From Streptomyces rubradiris (lineage in GTDB: Bacteria; Actinomycetota; Actinomycetes; Streptomycetales; Streptomycetaceae), in assembly GCF_016860525.1 (NCBI RefSeq), contig NZ_BNEA01000015.1:5604501-5668500 (forward strand): a stretch of 64,000 nucleotides of DNA, in the 5' to 3' direction. The notes under the pieces are model-generated. The model ran no database searches and was not told where the DNA came from. It worked only from the letters and a program-made list of their open reading frames with translations. The position numbers and the translations under genes were made by a program. Positions 54,315-62,363 of the stretch are shown in pieces (position 1 is the first letter of the stretch; each line of letters starts with the position of its first letter).

Positions 54315-55181
54315 TCACTGCTTGGGGTCGTCGAATGTGACCGCGGTCTCGAACGCGGCGCGCCTGGTGGCCCGGCGCAGTGCCCGCAGTACCGCCGGGC
54401 CGAGCGCGAGGGTCAGCACGACCGTGCACAGGGCCCGGCCCAGGTCCCAGCCGAGGGACGTGGCCGTGCAGTACGCGACGAACCGGGCCAGGTTCGCGGC
54501 GACCGCGTCCCCGGCCACGAACGAGATGCCCGAGGCCCCGCCGCCCATGAAGGGCCAGCCGGCCAGGTTCATCACCGTGCCGTAGGCGAACGCGGCCAGG
54601 AATCCGTAGACCGCGAGCACCAGCAGCTCGGCCCGGCCGCGCAGCCGGACCGGGCCCGGCAGCAGCCCGGCGCCCATCGTGAACCAGCCCATCGCCAGCA
54701 TCTGGAACGGCAGCCACGGCCCGACCCCGCCCGTCAGCAGGGCGGACGCGAACATCGTCACCGAGCCCAGGGTGAAGCCGAACCCCGGGCCCAGCACCCG
54801 GCCGCTCAGCACCATCAGGAAGAACATCGGCTCCAGGCCCGCCGTACCGGCGCCGATCGGGCGCAGCGCCGCGCCCGTGGCGGCCAGGACGCCCAGCATC
54901 GCCACCGCCTTCGGGCCGAGATCGGACTCCGAGATCGTCGCCGCGACCACCGCGACCAGAAGAATGAGCAGGCCCGCGAAGAGCCACGGCGCGTCCTGCG
55001 CGTGGGCGCTCAGCTGGGAGCGGGGCGGGGCGAGGAACGGCCAGCAGAACGCGACCAGGCCGACGGCGCCGGTGAGGGCGAGCGCGGCGAGGGAGCGGGG
55101 GCCCAGGCGGACGGCGTGCAGGCGGGTGGGACGGGTGGGGCGGGTGGGGTCGGTGTGGCCGATGTGGCTGGTGCGGCTCAT
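54315..55181 (-). CDS. ECF transporter S component (substrate-binding membrane subunit)
   Basis: This is a 288-residue membrane protein with about seven helices. The central part, LEPMFFLMVLSGRVLGPGFGFTLGSVTMFASALLTGGVGPWLPFQMLAMGWFTMGAGLLPG, is typical of ECF S subunits of the CbrT/vitamin type, with the A-x-x-x-A-like helix for docking to the T subunit. The start ATG 55181 overlaps the stop of the ATPase gene (ATGA), so it is translated with it. It is the last gene of the five-gene operon. The preceding riboswitch-like leader and the partners suggest a corrinoid substrate. Confidence 0.82.
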   Translation of the reverse strand: MSRTSHIGHTDPTRPTRPTRLHAVRLGPRSLAALALTGAVGLVAFCWPFLAPPRSQLSAHAQDAPWLFAGLLILLVAVVAATISESDLGPKAVAMLGVLAATGAALRPIGAGTAGLEPMFFLMVLSGRVLGPGFGFTLGSVTMFASALLTGGVGPWLPFQMLAMGWFTMGAGLLPGPVRLRGRAELLVLAVYGFLAAFAYGTVMNLAGWPFMGGGASGISFVAGDAVAANLARFVAYCTATSLGWDLGRALCTVVLTLALGPAVLRALRRATRRAAFETAVTFDDPKQ

Positions 55182-57001
55182 GTCAGGGCCTCGCGGACCT
55201 CGTTCAGGGCGTAGCGGACCTCGGAGACAGTCAGCCAGCGCTGCGGGGCCAGGATCTTCGTCACCTGCGGGGCGAAGGAGGGGGAGGAGACGACGATCTC
55301 CGCCATCGGGCCGTCGGCGATCACCTCGCCCTCGGCCAGCAGCACCACGCGGTGCGCCAGCTCGGCGGCCAGCTCCACGTCGTGCGTCGCCAGCACGATC
55401 GCGTGCCCCTCGGCGGCGAGTGAGCGCAGCACGGAGACCAGGCGGGCCTTGGCCGCGTAGTCCAGGCCGCGGGTCGGCTCGTCCAGCAGGAGCAGCGGCG
55501 GGCGGGCGGTGAGCACCACGGCCAGCGCGAGCGCCAGCCGCTGACCCTCGGAGAGGTCGCGGGGGTGGGTGTCGTCGGTGATGTCCGGGAGCAGCTCGGA
55601 GACCAGGGCGCGGCAGGTGCCGGGGGTGGCGCCCGCGTCCTTGTCGGCGGCGGCGCACTCCGCCGCGACCGTGTCGGCGTACAGCAGGTCCCGGGGGTCC
55701 TGGGGGACCAGGCCCACCTGGCGGATCAGGGTGGGGGCCGGGGTGCGGTGCGGGGTGAGGCCGCCGACGGTGACCGTGCCGGTGGTGGGGGCGAGCAGGC
55801 CGACGAGGGCGCCGAGCAGGGTGGACTTGCCGGCGCCGTTGCGGCCCATGAGGGCGATGGTCTCGCCCTTGGAGATGGTCAGGGTCACGTCGCGCAGGGC
55901 CTGGGTGGTTTCGCGGCGGAGGGAGAGGGAGTGGATCTGGGCGAGGTGGGACCCCGGTCGCGGTTGGTGGGAGGTGCGGGCGGTGCGGCGGAACCAGGTG
56001 CGGGGCCCGGTGCTGGTGCGGGCCGGAAGTCGGGTCGCTTGCCCGCGCTCGCGGGGTGCCTCCCCCACGCTCGACTTCGCTCGCGCGGGGGGACTCCCAT
56101 CGCCCACCCGTGCCGCCTGGGGGCACTCCCTGCTCGAAGAGCTTGGGGCAGGCACGGCTGCCCGCCTGCCCTCGTCCGAAGAAACTTTCGCGAGCCGGGC
56201 CCGCAGGGGAGCCGCCTGGCGGCGGGCGTCCCGGATCGTCAACGGAAGCGGGGACCAGTCGGCCAGGCGGCCCAGGGCGATCACCGGGGGGTAGACCGGG
56301 GAGACCGTCATGATCTCGGACGGGGTGCCGGTGAGGGGGGTGGCGCCGGGGGCGGGGAGGAGGACCATGCGGTCGGCGTACTGGATCACCCGTTCCAGGC
56401 GGTGTTCGGCCATGAGGACCGTCGTGCCGAGGTCGTGCACCAGGCGCTGGAGGACGGCCAGCACCTCCTCCGCCGCCGCCGGGTCGAGCGCGGAGGTCGG
56501 CTCGTCCAGGACGAGTACCTGAGGGTGCGGGGTGAGGACCGAGCCGATGGCCACCCGCTGCCGCTGCCCGCCGGAGAGGGTGGCGATGGGACGGTTCCGC
56601 AGGGCGGCCAGGCCCAGCAGGTCCAGGGTCTCCTCCACCCGGCGCCGCATCACCGCCGGGGCGAGCCCCAGGGACTCCATGCCGTAGGCGAGTTCGTCCT
56701 CCACGGTGTCCGTCACGAAGTGCGCGAGCGGGTCCTGGCCCACCGTGCCCACCACGTCGGCGAGTTCGCGCGGCTGGTGGGTACGGGTGTCGCGGCCGGC
56801 CACCGTGACGCGTCCGCGCAGGGTGCCGCCGGTGAAGTGCGGGACCAGCCCGCTGACCGCGCCCAGCACGGTGGACTTGCCGACCCCGGACGGACCGGCG
56901 AGCAGCACGAGTTCGCCCTCCGGCACCTCGAAGTCGACGCCGGCGACGGTGGGTCCGGCGGCACCCTCGTACGTCACGCTGACATCCTCGAAGCGGATCA
57001 C
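55178..57001 (-). CDS. Fused ECF transporter ATPases (A and A')
   Basis: This is a 607-residue protein with two ABC ATPase domains. The first has Walker A GPSGVGKST at residues 36-44, signature LSGGQRQRVAIGSVL and Walker B VLVLDEPTSALD. The second has GRNGAGKST, the altered signature LSEGQRLALALAVVL and LLLLDEPTRGLD. Between them is an unusually long linker (about 270-385); residues 283-316 come from dispersed repeat DNA. It energises vitamin import together with the T and S subunits. GTG 57001 overlaps the stop of the T gene by 4 bp, so the operon is coupled. Confidence 0.9.
   Translation of the reverse strand: MIRFEDVSVTYEGAAGPTVAGVDFEVPEGELVLLAGPSGVGKSTVLGAVSGLVPHFTGGTLRGRVTVAGRDTRTHQPRELADVVGTVGQDPLAHFVTDTVEDELAYGMESLGLAPAVMRRRVEETLDLLGLAALRNRPIATLSGGQRQRVAIGSVLTPHPQVLVLDEPTSALDPAAAEEVLAVLQRLVHDLGTTVLMAEHRLERVIQYADRMVLLPAPGATPLTGTPSEIMTVSPVYPPVIALGRLADWSPLPLTIRDARRQAAPLRARLAKVSSDEGRRAAVPAPSSSSRECPQAARVGDGSPPARAKSSVGEAPRERGQATRLPARTSTGPRTWFRRTARTSHQPRPGSHLAQIHSLSLRRETTQALRDVTLTISKGETIALMGRNGAGKSTLLGALVGLLAPTTGTVTVGGLTPHRTPAPTLIRQVGLVPQDPRDLLYADTVAAECAAADKDAGATPGTCRALVSELLPDITDDTHPRDLSEGQRLALALAVVLTARPPLLLLDEPTRGLDYAAKARLVSVLRSLAAEGHAIVLATHDVELAAELAHRVVLLAEGEVIADGPMAEIVVSSPSFAPQVTKILAPQRWLTVSEVRYALNEVREALT
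56050..56155. repeat. Family B dispersed repeats encoding the ATPase linker
   Basis: Two hairpin-type elements lie in the coding sequence. One is near 56056-56100 (CCTCCCCCACGCTCGACTTC followed by GCTCGCGCGGGGGGACTCCC). The other is near 56112-56155 (GCCTGGGGGCACTCCCTGCT, then CGAAGAGCTTGGGGCAGGC). Sequences of this kind are common dispersed repeats in streptomycete genomes. They are read in frame and give the peptide SRECPQAARVGDGSPPARAK and what follows in the linker. Confidence 0.65.
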
Positions 57002-58176
57002 GACGGCTCCCTGGGGACGACGAAGGCGGGCAGCAGGGCGAGCAGGACGGCCACGGCGGGCCACAGCGGGAGGGTGGGGGCGACCAGCGGGACCACGCCG
57101 GGGTGCAGGGCCTCGGGGTCGCGGACCGAGGCCAGCGTCAGCAGCGCGGCCACGGCGGCACCGGAGCCGGTGACCAGCCAGGCGTGCGCTCCCCAGGGGT
57201 CGGGGCGGTACCGGGTGCGGAGGGAACGCCGGCCGCCCAGCCGCAGCCCGGCGAGCGCGGCGAGGACCCCGGCGAGCAGTACGGGAAGCCCGTACGTGCC
57301 GCCTTCCGCCGTCAGCAGCCCGTACGTGCCCGCGCAGACGCCGAGCAGGCCGCCGAGGGTGAGGGCGGCGGTGGTACGGCGGACGGGGGCGGGGACCTCG
57401 GCGGTACGGCCGTAGCCGCGGGCCTCCATCGCGGCGGCGAGCGCCACCGAGCGCTCCAGCGCGCCTTCCAGGACCGGCAGACCGACCTGGAGCAGACCCC
57501 GTAGACCCCGGTCGGGACGGCCGCGCAGGCGGCGGGCGGCGCGCAGGCGGCGGACGTCGGCGATCAGGTGCGGGGCGAAGGTGAGCGCGACGACCACGGC
57601 CACGCCCGTCTCGTACAGCGCGCCGGGCAGGGACTTGAGCAGGCGGGTGGGGCTGGCCAGGGCGTTCGCGGCGCCGACGCAGACGAGGAGGGTGGCGAGC
57701 TTCAGGCCGTCGTACGCGGCGAAGAGCACGGCCTCCGCGGTCACCCGGCCGCCGAGCCGGATGCCCTGCGCCCAGTGGGGGAGGGGGACTTCGGGGAGGG
57801 TGAGCAGGGTGTGCGTACCGGGGATGGGAGAGCCGAGCGCCACCGCGAACAGGACGCGGATGAGCAGCACGGCGAGGGCGAGCCGGACGAACGCGGCGTA
57901 CGAGCGGGCCCAGGGGGCGGGGGAGCGGTGCGTCGCCACGACGTATCCGGAGGCCGCGAGGAGGAGGGCCAGGAGGAGGGGGTTGGTGGTACGGGTCGCG
58001 GCGACGCCGAGGGATATCGCCCAGAGCCACCAGGCACCGGGGTGGAGGGTGGGGCGGGACCGGGTGGGGGTGGTTTCCGGCGGACGGGACTGCGACTCCC
58101 TGGGGGCGCGGGGAACTGCGCGACCGGCCACGGCGTCGCCGCGGTCGCAGGACGGGCCGGGCTCACCCGGACGCAT
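56998..58176 (-). CDS. ECF transporter T component (CbiQ-like)
   Basis: This is a 392-residue membrane protein with about eight helices, of the EcfT/CbiQ family. The two coupling motifs are ARRLRGRP in the cytoplasmic stretch RRLRAARRLRGRPDRGLR, and MEARGYGRTAE (the A-R-G family signature), which join the ATPases. The first 45 residues (MRPGEPGPSCDRGDAVAGRAVPRAPRESQS...) are unlike other T subunits and are partly encoded by a dispersed repeat, so translation may start later than ATG 58176. It overlaps the SCO2322-like gene by 14 bp and the ATPase gene by 4 bp. Confidence 0.87.
   Translation of the reverse strand: MRPGEPGPSCDRGDAVAGRAVPRAPRESQSRPPETTPTRSRPTLHPGAWWLWAISLGVAATRTTNPLLLALLLAASGYVVATHRSPAPWARSYAAFVRLALAVLLIRVLFAVALGSPIPGTHTLLTLPEVPLPHWAQGIRLGGRVTAEAVLFAAYDGLKLATLLVCVGAANALASPTRLLKSLPGALYETGVAVVVALTFAPHLIADVRRLRAARRLRGRPDRGLRGLLQVGLPVLEGALERSVALAAAMEARGYGRTAEVPAPVRRTTAALTLGGLLGVCAGTYGLLTAEGGTYGLPVLLAGVLAALAGLRLGGRRSLRTRYRPDPWGAHAWLVTGSGAAVAALLTLASVRDPEALHPGVVPLVAPTLPLWPAVAVLLALLPAFVVPREPS
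58098..58135. repeat. Family A repeat at the 5' end of the ECF T gene
   Basis: CCCTGGGGGCGCGGGGAACTGCGCGACCGGCCACGGCG matches the intergenic copy at 33815-33850. Here it lies in the predicted N-terminal coding region of the T subunit and encodes VAGRAVPRAPRE. The usual left hairpin arm is mostly missing. Confidence 0.68.
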
Positions 58177-58828
58177 TGCGCCGCCGTCGGGACTGCCATA
58201 TCGCCGCGCCTGCCAGCAGGGCCACCACCCCCACGCCGATCGGCAGCCCCAGGGACGGGCCGGAGTCGGAGTCGGAGGAGTCGGAGGAGCCGGACTCGGG
58301 CGCGGTGGCGGAGGGCTCGCGGTCCGTGGAGACCTGCTCGCCGCAACCCTTGTGCGGGTAGCCCGCGATGGCGCACAGCAGGGCGTTGGTGTCGTACCGC
58401 AGCGGCCCCGCCACCGCGGCGAGCGCGTCCGCGGTGGACGCGCCGGACGGCACCCGCGCGCACACGGCCCGCCGCTCCGGCGGGGTCTCGCCGGACGGCG
58501 CGTCCGCGGACGTGCCGAAGTCCAGGACCAGGGCGACCCGCTTGGACCCGGACTTCGCCGGGGTGTCCGCGCAGATCGTGTCGAAGTCCGCCGTACCGCG
58601 CGGCCGGCCGGCGTCCGCGGAGTCCGCGCCCACGGTGAACCGGAAGCCCTGCACCGTACCGTCGTCGGGCCGGGCGGAGGCCGGGCCCTGCGTCGCGTAC
58701 GTCCAGTGGTCGCCGGTGCGCTCCCAGAAGGACCAGTAGCGGTAGCCGGTCGCACCGGCCCGCCCCGCGCAGACGAGGAGGAGCAGCGCGGCGACGAGCA
58801 CCGGCGCGGCACGGCGGACGGCGGTCAC
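58163..58828 (-). CDS. SCO2322-like secreted, membrane-anchored protein
   Basis: This is a 221-residue protein with a signal peptide (RRAAPVLVAALLLLVCAGRAGA), a beta-rich domain of about 130 residues and a C-terminal anchor (GLPIGVGVVALLAGAAIWQSRRRR) after a Ser/Asp-rich stalk. The domain opens GYRYWSFWERTGDHWTYATQGPA and ends RVPSGASTADALAAVAG, then LLCAIAGYPHKGCGE. This last part recalls the DUF4430 lobe of transcobalamin-like proteins, although weakly. Four cysteines could form two disulfides. GTG 58828 overlaps the stop of the upstream barrel gene. It is probably a surface partner in substrate capture for the ECF importer. Confidence 0.75.
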   Translation of the reverse strand: MTAVRRAAPVLVAALLLLVCAGRAGATGYRYWSFWERTGDHWTYATQGPASARPDDGTVQGFRFTVGADSADAGRPRGTADFDTICADTPAKSGSKRVALVLDFGTSADAPSGETPPERRAVCARVPSGASTADALAAVAGPLRYDTNALLCAIAGYPHKGCGEQVSTDREPSATAPESGSSDSSDSDSGPSLGLPIGVGVVALLAGAAIWQSRRRRNASG

Positions 58829-60030
58829 GGCTGCCGCTTCTTCCGGCCGCTGAGCAGGAACCCGACACCGATGCTGGCGACGAGGCAGACGCCGAAGATC
58901 CACCAGCCCCAGTTCCGGGACTCCTTCTTCTCCTCCTCGTGCTGCTGACCGGAGGTGTCCATCTGCGGGGCCGGGCCCTGCGCGTTGAGGGCGCTGACCA
59001 GGCTGGTGCCGTTGAAGTCGCCCGGCTGCTCGCCGAGGGCGTGGGCGGCCAGGATCAGCTGGGCGTAGGCGGCGGGGCCGCTCTGCTCCGCCCACGGGCT
59101 GGCGTTCTTCTCCAGCCAGGCGTACGCCTTGCGGGCCGGTTCGGTACGGCCGTCCGCGGCGAGCGCGACGACGGCGTCCGCGGTGTTGCCGAAGTCGGGC
59201 TGGGCCTTGGCGCCGGGCAGGGTGGACTCCAGGTGCCCGGTCTTGCCGACGGCCGCCGCGAGGTAGGCGCCGGCGTTGTCGGCGACCTGGGTGCGGGAGG
59301 TGGCCTTGACGCAGGTGTCCTTGGCGGGGGCCTGGCTGGCGGCGCGGGCCACGAAGCCCTTGCCGAGCGCGCCGAGCAGACCGGCGGCGGTGGCGTCGGC
59401 GTTGGGGAGCAGCTCGCCCTTCTTGTCCGGCTGGAAGGCGAGGGCGCCGCCGCCGTCCCGGTCGCAGGGGATGGACCAGGCGGGCAGGGCGTCGTAGGGG
59501 GACTTGCCGGACTTGCGGACGGACGCCGGGTCGGTGCCGGCGGCGGCGAGCGCGCCGATGACGACGGAGGTGGAGTTGGTGTCGCTGGGGTCGCCCGGGT
59601 AGTAGCTCCAGCCGCCGTCCTCGTTCTGGACGGACTTCAGCCAGTTCACGGCCTTCTCCACCACGCCGCCGTGCCCGCCGGTCGCGGCGAGGGCCTGGAC
59701 GGCGGCGGCCGTGCTGTTGGTGTCCGTCTTCAGCTTGTCGTCGCAGGGCTTGCCGGGGGCGGCCCGGAAGGCGGCGAAGGCGCCGTCCGCGCACTGCTGG
59801 CCGGTGAGCCAGTCCACGGCGGCGGGGGCGGGCTTGTAGCCGAGGGTCCGCTGCGCGACCAGCGTCAGCGACTGCCGCCACACGCCGTCGTACGTCGGGT
59901 CACCCTTGCCGTACAGCCCGGAGGGGACCGTCGTCTTGGGCGACGGGGACGGGTCGGCGGCCGTGGCGGGCGCTGCGGCGGCCAGCACGCCTACGGCGGC
60001 GAGAGCCGCGGCACTGCGGCGGACGTTCAT
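58825..60030 (-). CDS. Secreted alpha/alpha-barrel (prenyltransferase-repeat) protein, membrane-anchored
   Basis: This is a 401-residue secreted protein. A signal peptide (RRSAAALAAVGVLAAAAPATA) is followed by repeats of the squalene-cyclase/prenyltransferase kind: VDWLTGQQCADGAFAAF, AVNWLKSVQNEDGGWSYYPGD, NSTSVVIGALAAAG and GNTADAVVALAADGRTEPARKAYAWLEKN. A C-terminal helix with basic tail (WGWWIFGVCLVASIGVGFLLSGRKKRQP) anchors it. The fold is also that of the alpha-domain of intrinsic factor and transcobalamin, which bind cobalamin. It heads an ECF operon behind a cobalamin-riboswitch-like leader, so I infer a surface ligand-binding role rather than catalysis. The start is ATG 60030. Confidence 0.82.
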   Translation of the reverse strand: MNVRRSAAALAAVGVLAAAAPATAADPSPSPKTTVPSGLYGKGDPTYDGVWRQSLTLVAQRTLGYKPAPAAVDWLTGQQCADGAFAAFRAAPGKPCDDKLKTDTNSTAAAVQALAATGGHGGVVEKAVNWLKSVQNEDGGWSYYPGDPSDTNSTSVVIGALAAAGTDPASVRKSGKSPYDALPAWSIPCDRDGGGALAFQPDKKGELLPNADATAAGLLGALGKGFVARAASQAPAKDTCVKATSRTQVADNAGAYLAAAVGKTGHLESTLPGAKAQPDFGNTADAVVALAADGRTEPARKAYAWLEKNASPWAEQSGPAAYAQLILAAHALGEQPGDFNGTSLVSALNAQGPAPQMDTSGQQHEEEKKESRNWGWWIFGVCLVASIGVGFLLSGRKKRQP

Positions 60031-60059
60031 GGTCGGCGACTGCCTCTCCTGCGGGGAGC

Positions 60060-60262
60060 CGGGCAGCACGCGGGTGACACCCCGGGCGGCTCGGCTCCGT
60101 CAACCTCGACGGTGCCGTGCGCGGCGGACCACCGGCGCACGCGAGCCGTCAACGACCCGGCGGGGCGTTCCCGCCCGCTCCGGCCAGGCCGGTGACGCGG
60201 CGAAGACACCGCCGGAATTGCACCGGCTTTCCCCCGTACGGGTGTGACGACCCCGCCACTTT
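60060..60262 (-). promoter_or_regulatory. Cobalamin-riboswitch-like leader of the ECF operon
   Basis: Read on the minus strand, the conserved-looking core is GGGGGAAAGCCGGTGCAATTCCGGC (about 60234-60210), very similar to the cobalamin-riboswitch box GGGAA-CCGGTG-AAA-TCCGG. It is followed by GGTGTCTTCGCCGCGTCA, like the GCCACTGTGA box but altered. ACACCC (complement of 60240-60245) can pair with GGGTGT (complement of 60077-60082) to close the domain, 169 nt apart. I did not find a clear AGTCAGGA-type 3' box, so this is a probable variant. It precedes ATG 60030 by about 30-50 bp. Confidence 0.6.
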
Positions 60263-60560
60263 ACCGGCCGCCCGGAGCGGGCCCGGCGGTGGCCGTGGGG
60301 ATGTGCCGGGGCTGCGGCGGGCGGGGAGCGCGCGCAAGAATCAAGCCACCCGGATACGCCGCGCGGGAGGGCGGGGCGGCTCCGCGGTTTTCGTCTTGTC
60401 TCCGCTTCACCGCCGCATCGGCCTTCGAGTGATCGTTTCTGCTCCGGGGGTGACCGAGGAGGGTGACCGGAGGGCGGCGGGACGGGACGGGAGGATGTCC
60501 GAGAGCGGGCGATCGGGCGGGTTGGGCCCGGCGCGGTGATCTCCACGGACCCCTCGCCAC

Positions 60561-60604
60561 GAGCGTGCGAGGGTGGAGAACCGAGCGTGCGAGGGCGGAG
60601 AACA
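60561..60604. repeat. 22-bp tandem duplication
   Basis: GAGCGTGCGAGGGTGGAGAACC (60561-60582) is repeated as GAGCGTGCGAGGGCGGAGAACA (60583-60604), two differences in 22 bases. It lies just before the decayed gene and probably arose by slippage. Region 60263-60560 shows no supportable gene; it is the promoter side of the barrel operon. Confidence 0.72.
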
Positions 60605-60623
60605 CGGAGGAACCACGGAACGG

Positions 60624-61070
60624 TTGTCGGACCTGGTCCAGCGCCCCGTCAACCTGCGCGTCAAGGCCGACGACCTGCCGATCGGCCACGAGAACGGCGA
60701 GGTCACCGTGGGTGGGAAGCTGAGCGAGTGGCTGCTGGAGCCGGTAGCGCGGGACACGTTCCTGATGCGCAGCGCCGAGGACCGGTCCCCTGCCTGGTTC
60801 ACGCCGGACCAGAAGACCCCCGCGCGAGTGCTCCTCGGCCCGCCCGTCGTCCCGGGGCGTCGGACTTCCGTTTAGTGACGGTCGCCGGCGAGGAGGACAC
60901 GTACCAGATCCTGTACGGCGAGGAGGACACGTACCAGATCCTGTACGGCCCAGATCCTGTACGGCGAGGACAAGGGCATCGGGGTCTACGAGCCCGACCA
61001 GACCACCCAGCAGCCCCTGACCCTCCTCGGCGCCCCGAGCGCGTACCGCATCCTCGTCACGCCCGCCTGA
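60624..61070 (+). pseudogene. Decayed small protein gene with frameshifts
   Basis: Three reading frames are needed to read one protein-like sequence. Frame one gives LSDLVQRPVNLRVKADDLPIGHENGEVTVGGKLSEWLLEPVARDTFLMRSAEDRSPAWF and stops at 60873. Another frame gives ASDFRLVTVAGEEDTYQILYG and includes a rare TTA codon. A third gives GEDKGIGVYEPDQTTQQPLTLLGAPSAYRILVTPA to the TGA at 61068-61070. A 30-bp duplication and a 17-bp partial third copy explain the second shift. I do not recognise the ancestral family. The start at TTG 60624 is a guess; an upstream in-frame ATG lies at 60573. Confidence 0.65.
60890..60966 (+). repeat. 30-bp tandem duplication plus 17-bp partial copy
   Basis: GAGGAGGACACGTACCAGAT followed by CCTGTACGGC occupies 60890-60919 and is repeated identically at 60920-60949. 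A partial copy, CCAGATCCTGTACGGCG, follows at 60950-60966. The perfect copies point to a recent event. The third, incomplete copy shifts the reading frame. Confidence 0.85.
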
Positions 61071-61081
61071 CCGGTCGACAG

Positions 61082-62119
61082 CTACGCCGCGTAGACGTGG
61101 GTCGCCGGGTGGATCGTGGCGGTGAGGTGGTGGGACATGCGGTGGAGGGCGTGTTCGCACTGGGCCGGGGTGTCGGCCGTGGCCACCCAGTGGGCCAGGC
61201 GGTCGCCGATCCCGGCGTGGGGGGCCGCCGTCACCGGGTCGCCGGGGCCGCGGGTGAGGACCATGCGTTCGGCGGACGGCTCGTCCGCGGCGGCCGGGTC
61301 CAGGCGGAGGTGGGTGAGGCGGCCGGTCACCGCCGGGTAGGCGAACTGGACGGCGGCGGCCCGCTGCCGGGTCGGGGTGACGTCCGGGAGCCCGCCGGTG
61401 GCCAGGGTCGCGGCCGCCCCGGCCAGGTCGACGCCGGTGGCCTGCTCCACCAGCAGCGTGATGAGGTCGCCGGGCGGGCAGGGTGCCACGCCCAGGACGC
61501 GGGGGCCGCGGGCGGTCAGCCGCAGCGTGATGTGCGCGACGGTGTCGGTGAGCCGCAAGGCGCACACGGCCCGCTGCACGCACTGGCGCAGGAAGCGGTT
61601 GTGCAGCAGGCCGTCGTGGGCGTGGACGCCGTGCCGCAGCGGGCGGCGGGCCGGCGGCGGGCCCGGGGTCGTACGGGTCAGCGCGACGATGCGTACCTCG
61701 TCGTCCAGGACGACCGTCTCGGCCGACACCGCTTCCCCCTCGGCGTCCCCCGGATCCGCCGTCGGCACCCGGTGCCGGTCCAGCAGCGCCCGTAACGCCA
61801 CCGGATCGGCGCACGTCACGGCCGTCTCGTACGGCAGGCCCGGCAATCCGAGCCGGGCGGCCAGCCGGGCCGCCGCGGGCAGGTACTCCGGGGACCAGGC
61901 CAGTACGCCTCCGGGGGAACGTCTCCGTAACGCCCCCGCTGTCCGTTCCGTATCGGCCGGGTCCGCCGCCACGTGCGCGGTCGCATACGGGCGGGCCCAG
62001 CGGGCGGGCGGCAACGGGTCGACCAGGAGGACCGGGCGGGCCGCGGCGACCCGTGCCAGCGGGAACTCGCCGCAGATCTCCCCCCGGCCGGCCCCGAGGA
62101 GCACGACGGGCTGGGCCAT
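61082..62119 (-). CDS. ATP-grasp-like protein with degenerate ATP site
   Basis: This is a 345-residue cytoplasmic protein. Its N-terminal 120 residues resemble the pre-ATP-grasp domain of carboxylate-amine ligases: VVLLGAGRGEICGEFPLARVAAARPVLLVDPLPP, ARLAARLGLPGLPYETAVTCADPVALRALLDRHRVPT. Then the lysine- and glycine-rich ATP loop (K...KP-x-G-x-G-S) expected next is missing, and the central region is short. The C-terminal part still has GVAPCPPGDLITLLVEQATGVDLAGAAATLATGG, like later ATP-grasp segments. It may be a non-catalytic relative. ATG 62119. It is divergent from an XRE-type gene across 244 bp. Confidence 0.6.
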   Translation of the reverse strand: MAQPVVLLGAGRGEICGEFPLARVAAARPVLLVDPLPPARWARPYATAHVAADPADTERTAGALRRRSPGGVLAWSPEYLPAAARLAARLGLPGLPYETAVTCADPVALRALLDRHRVPTADPGDAEGEAVSAETVVLDDEVRIVALTRTTPGPPPARRPLRHGVHAHDGLLHNRFLRQCVQRAVCALRLTDTVAHITLRLTARGPRVLGVAPCPPGDLITLLVEQATGVDLAGAAATLATGGLPDVTPTRQRAAAVQFAYPAVTGRLTHLRLDPAAADEPSAERMVLTRGPGDPVTAAPHAGIGDRLAHWVATADTPAQCEHALHRMSHHLTATIHPATHVYAA

Positions 62120-62254
62120 GGGCCTGGACCTTCCTCGGGGGGAAGGCGATCAGGAGCGCCCCGGGTGCCGCTCCCCCATAGGCGGCACCCGAGGCGGGTC
62201 GGATCTTGCTCTCCGTGCAGTGATCCTCACCCACCGCGCCCTGAACTGTCAACG

Positions 62255-62310
62255 ATAGCTGCGCTATTACGCAGGGAGCCTTGTCAGATCTGGTCGCCGA
62301 GGGGGCGACC
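62255..62310. promoter_or_regulatory. Two dyads in the promoter region before the XRE gene
   Basis: ATAGC-TGC-GCTAT (62255-62267) and GGTCGCC-GAGGG-GGCGACC (62292-62310) are perfect inverted repeats in the 244-bp space between the divergent ATP-grasp-like and XRE-type genes. Either is a candidate operator for the XRE protein. I could not fix a promoter. Confidence 0.45.
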
Positions 62311-62363
62311 TAGTAGCCTCGCGCCCAGCCAGCGAACGGAAAGACACGCTCAGGGGGGACTCG

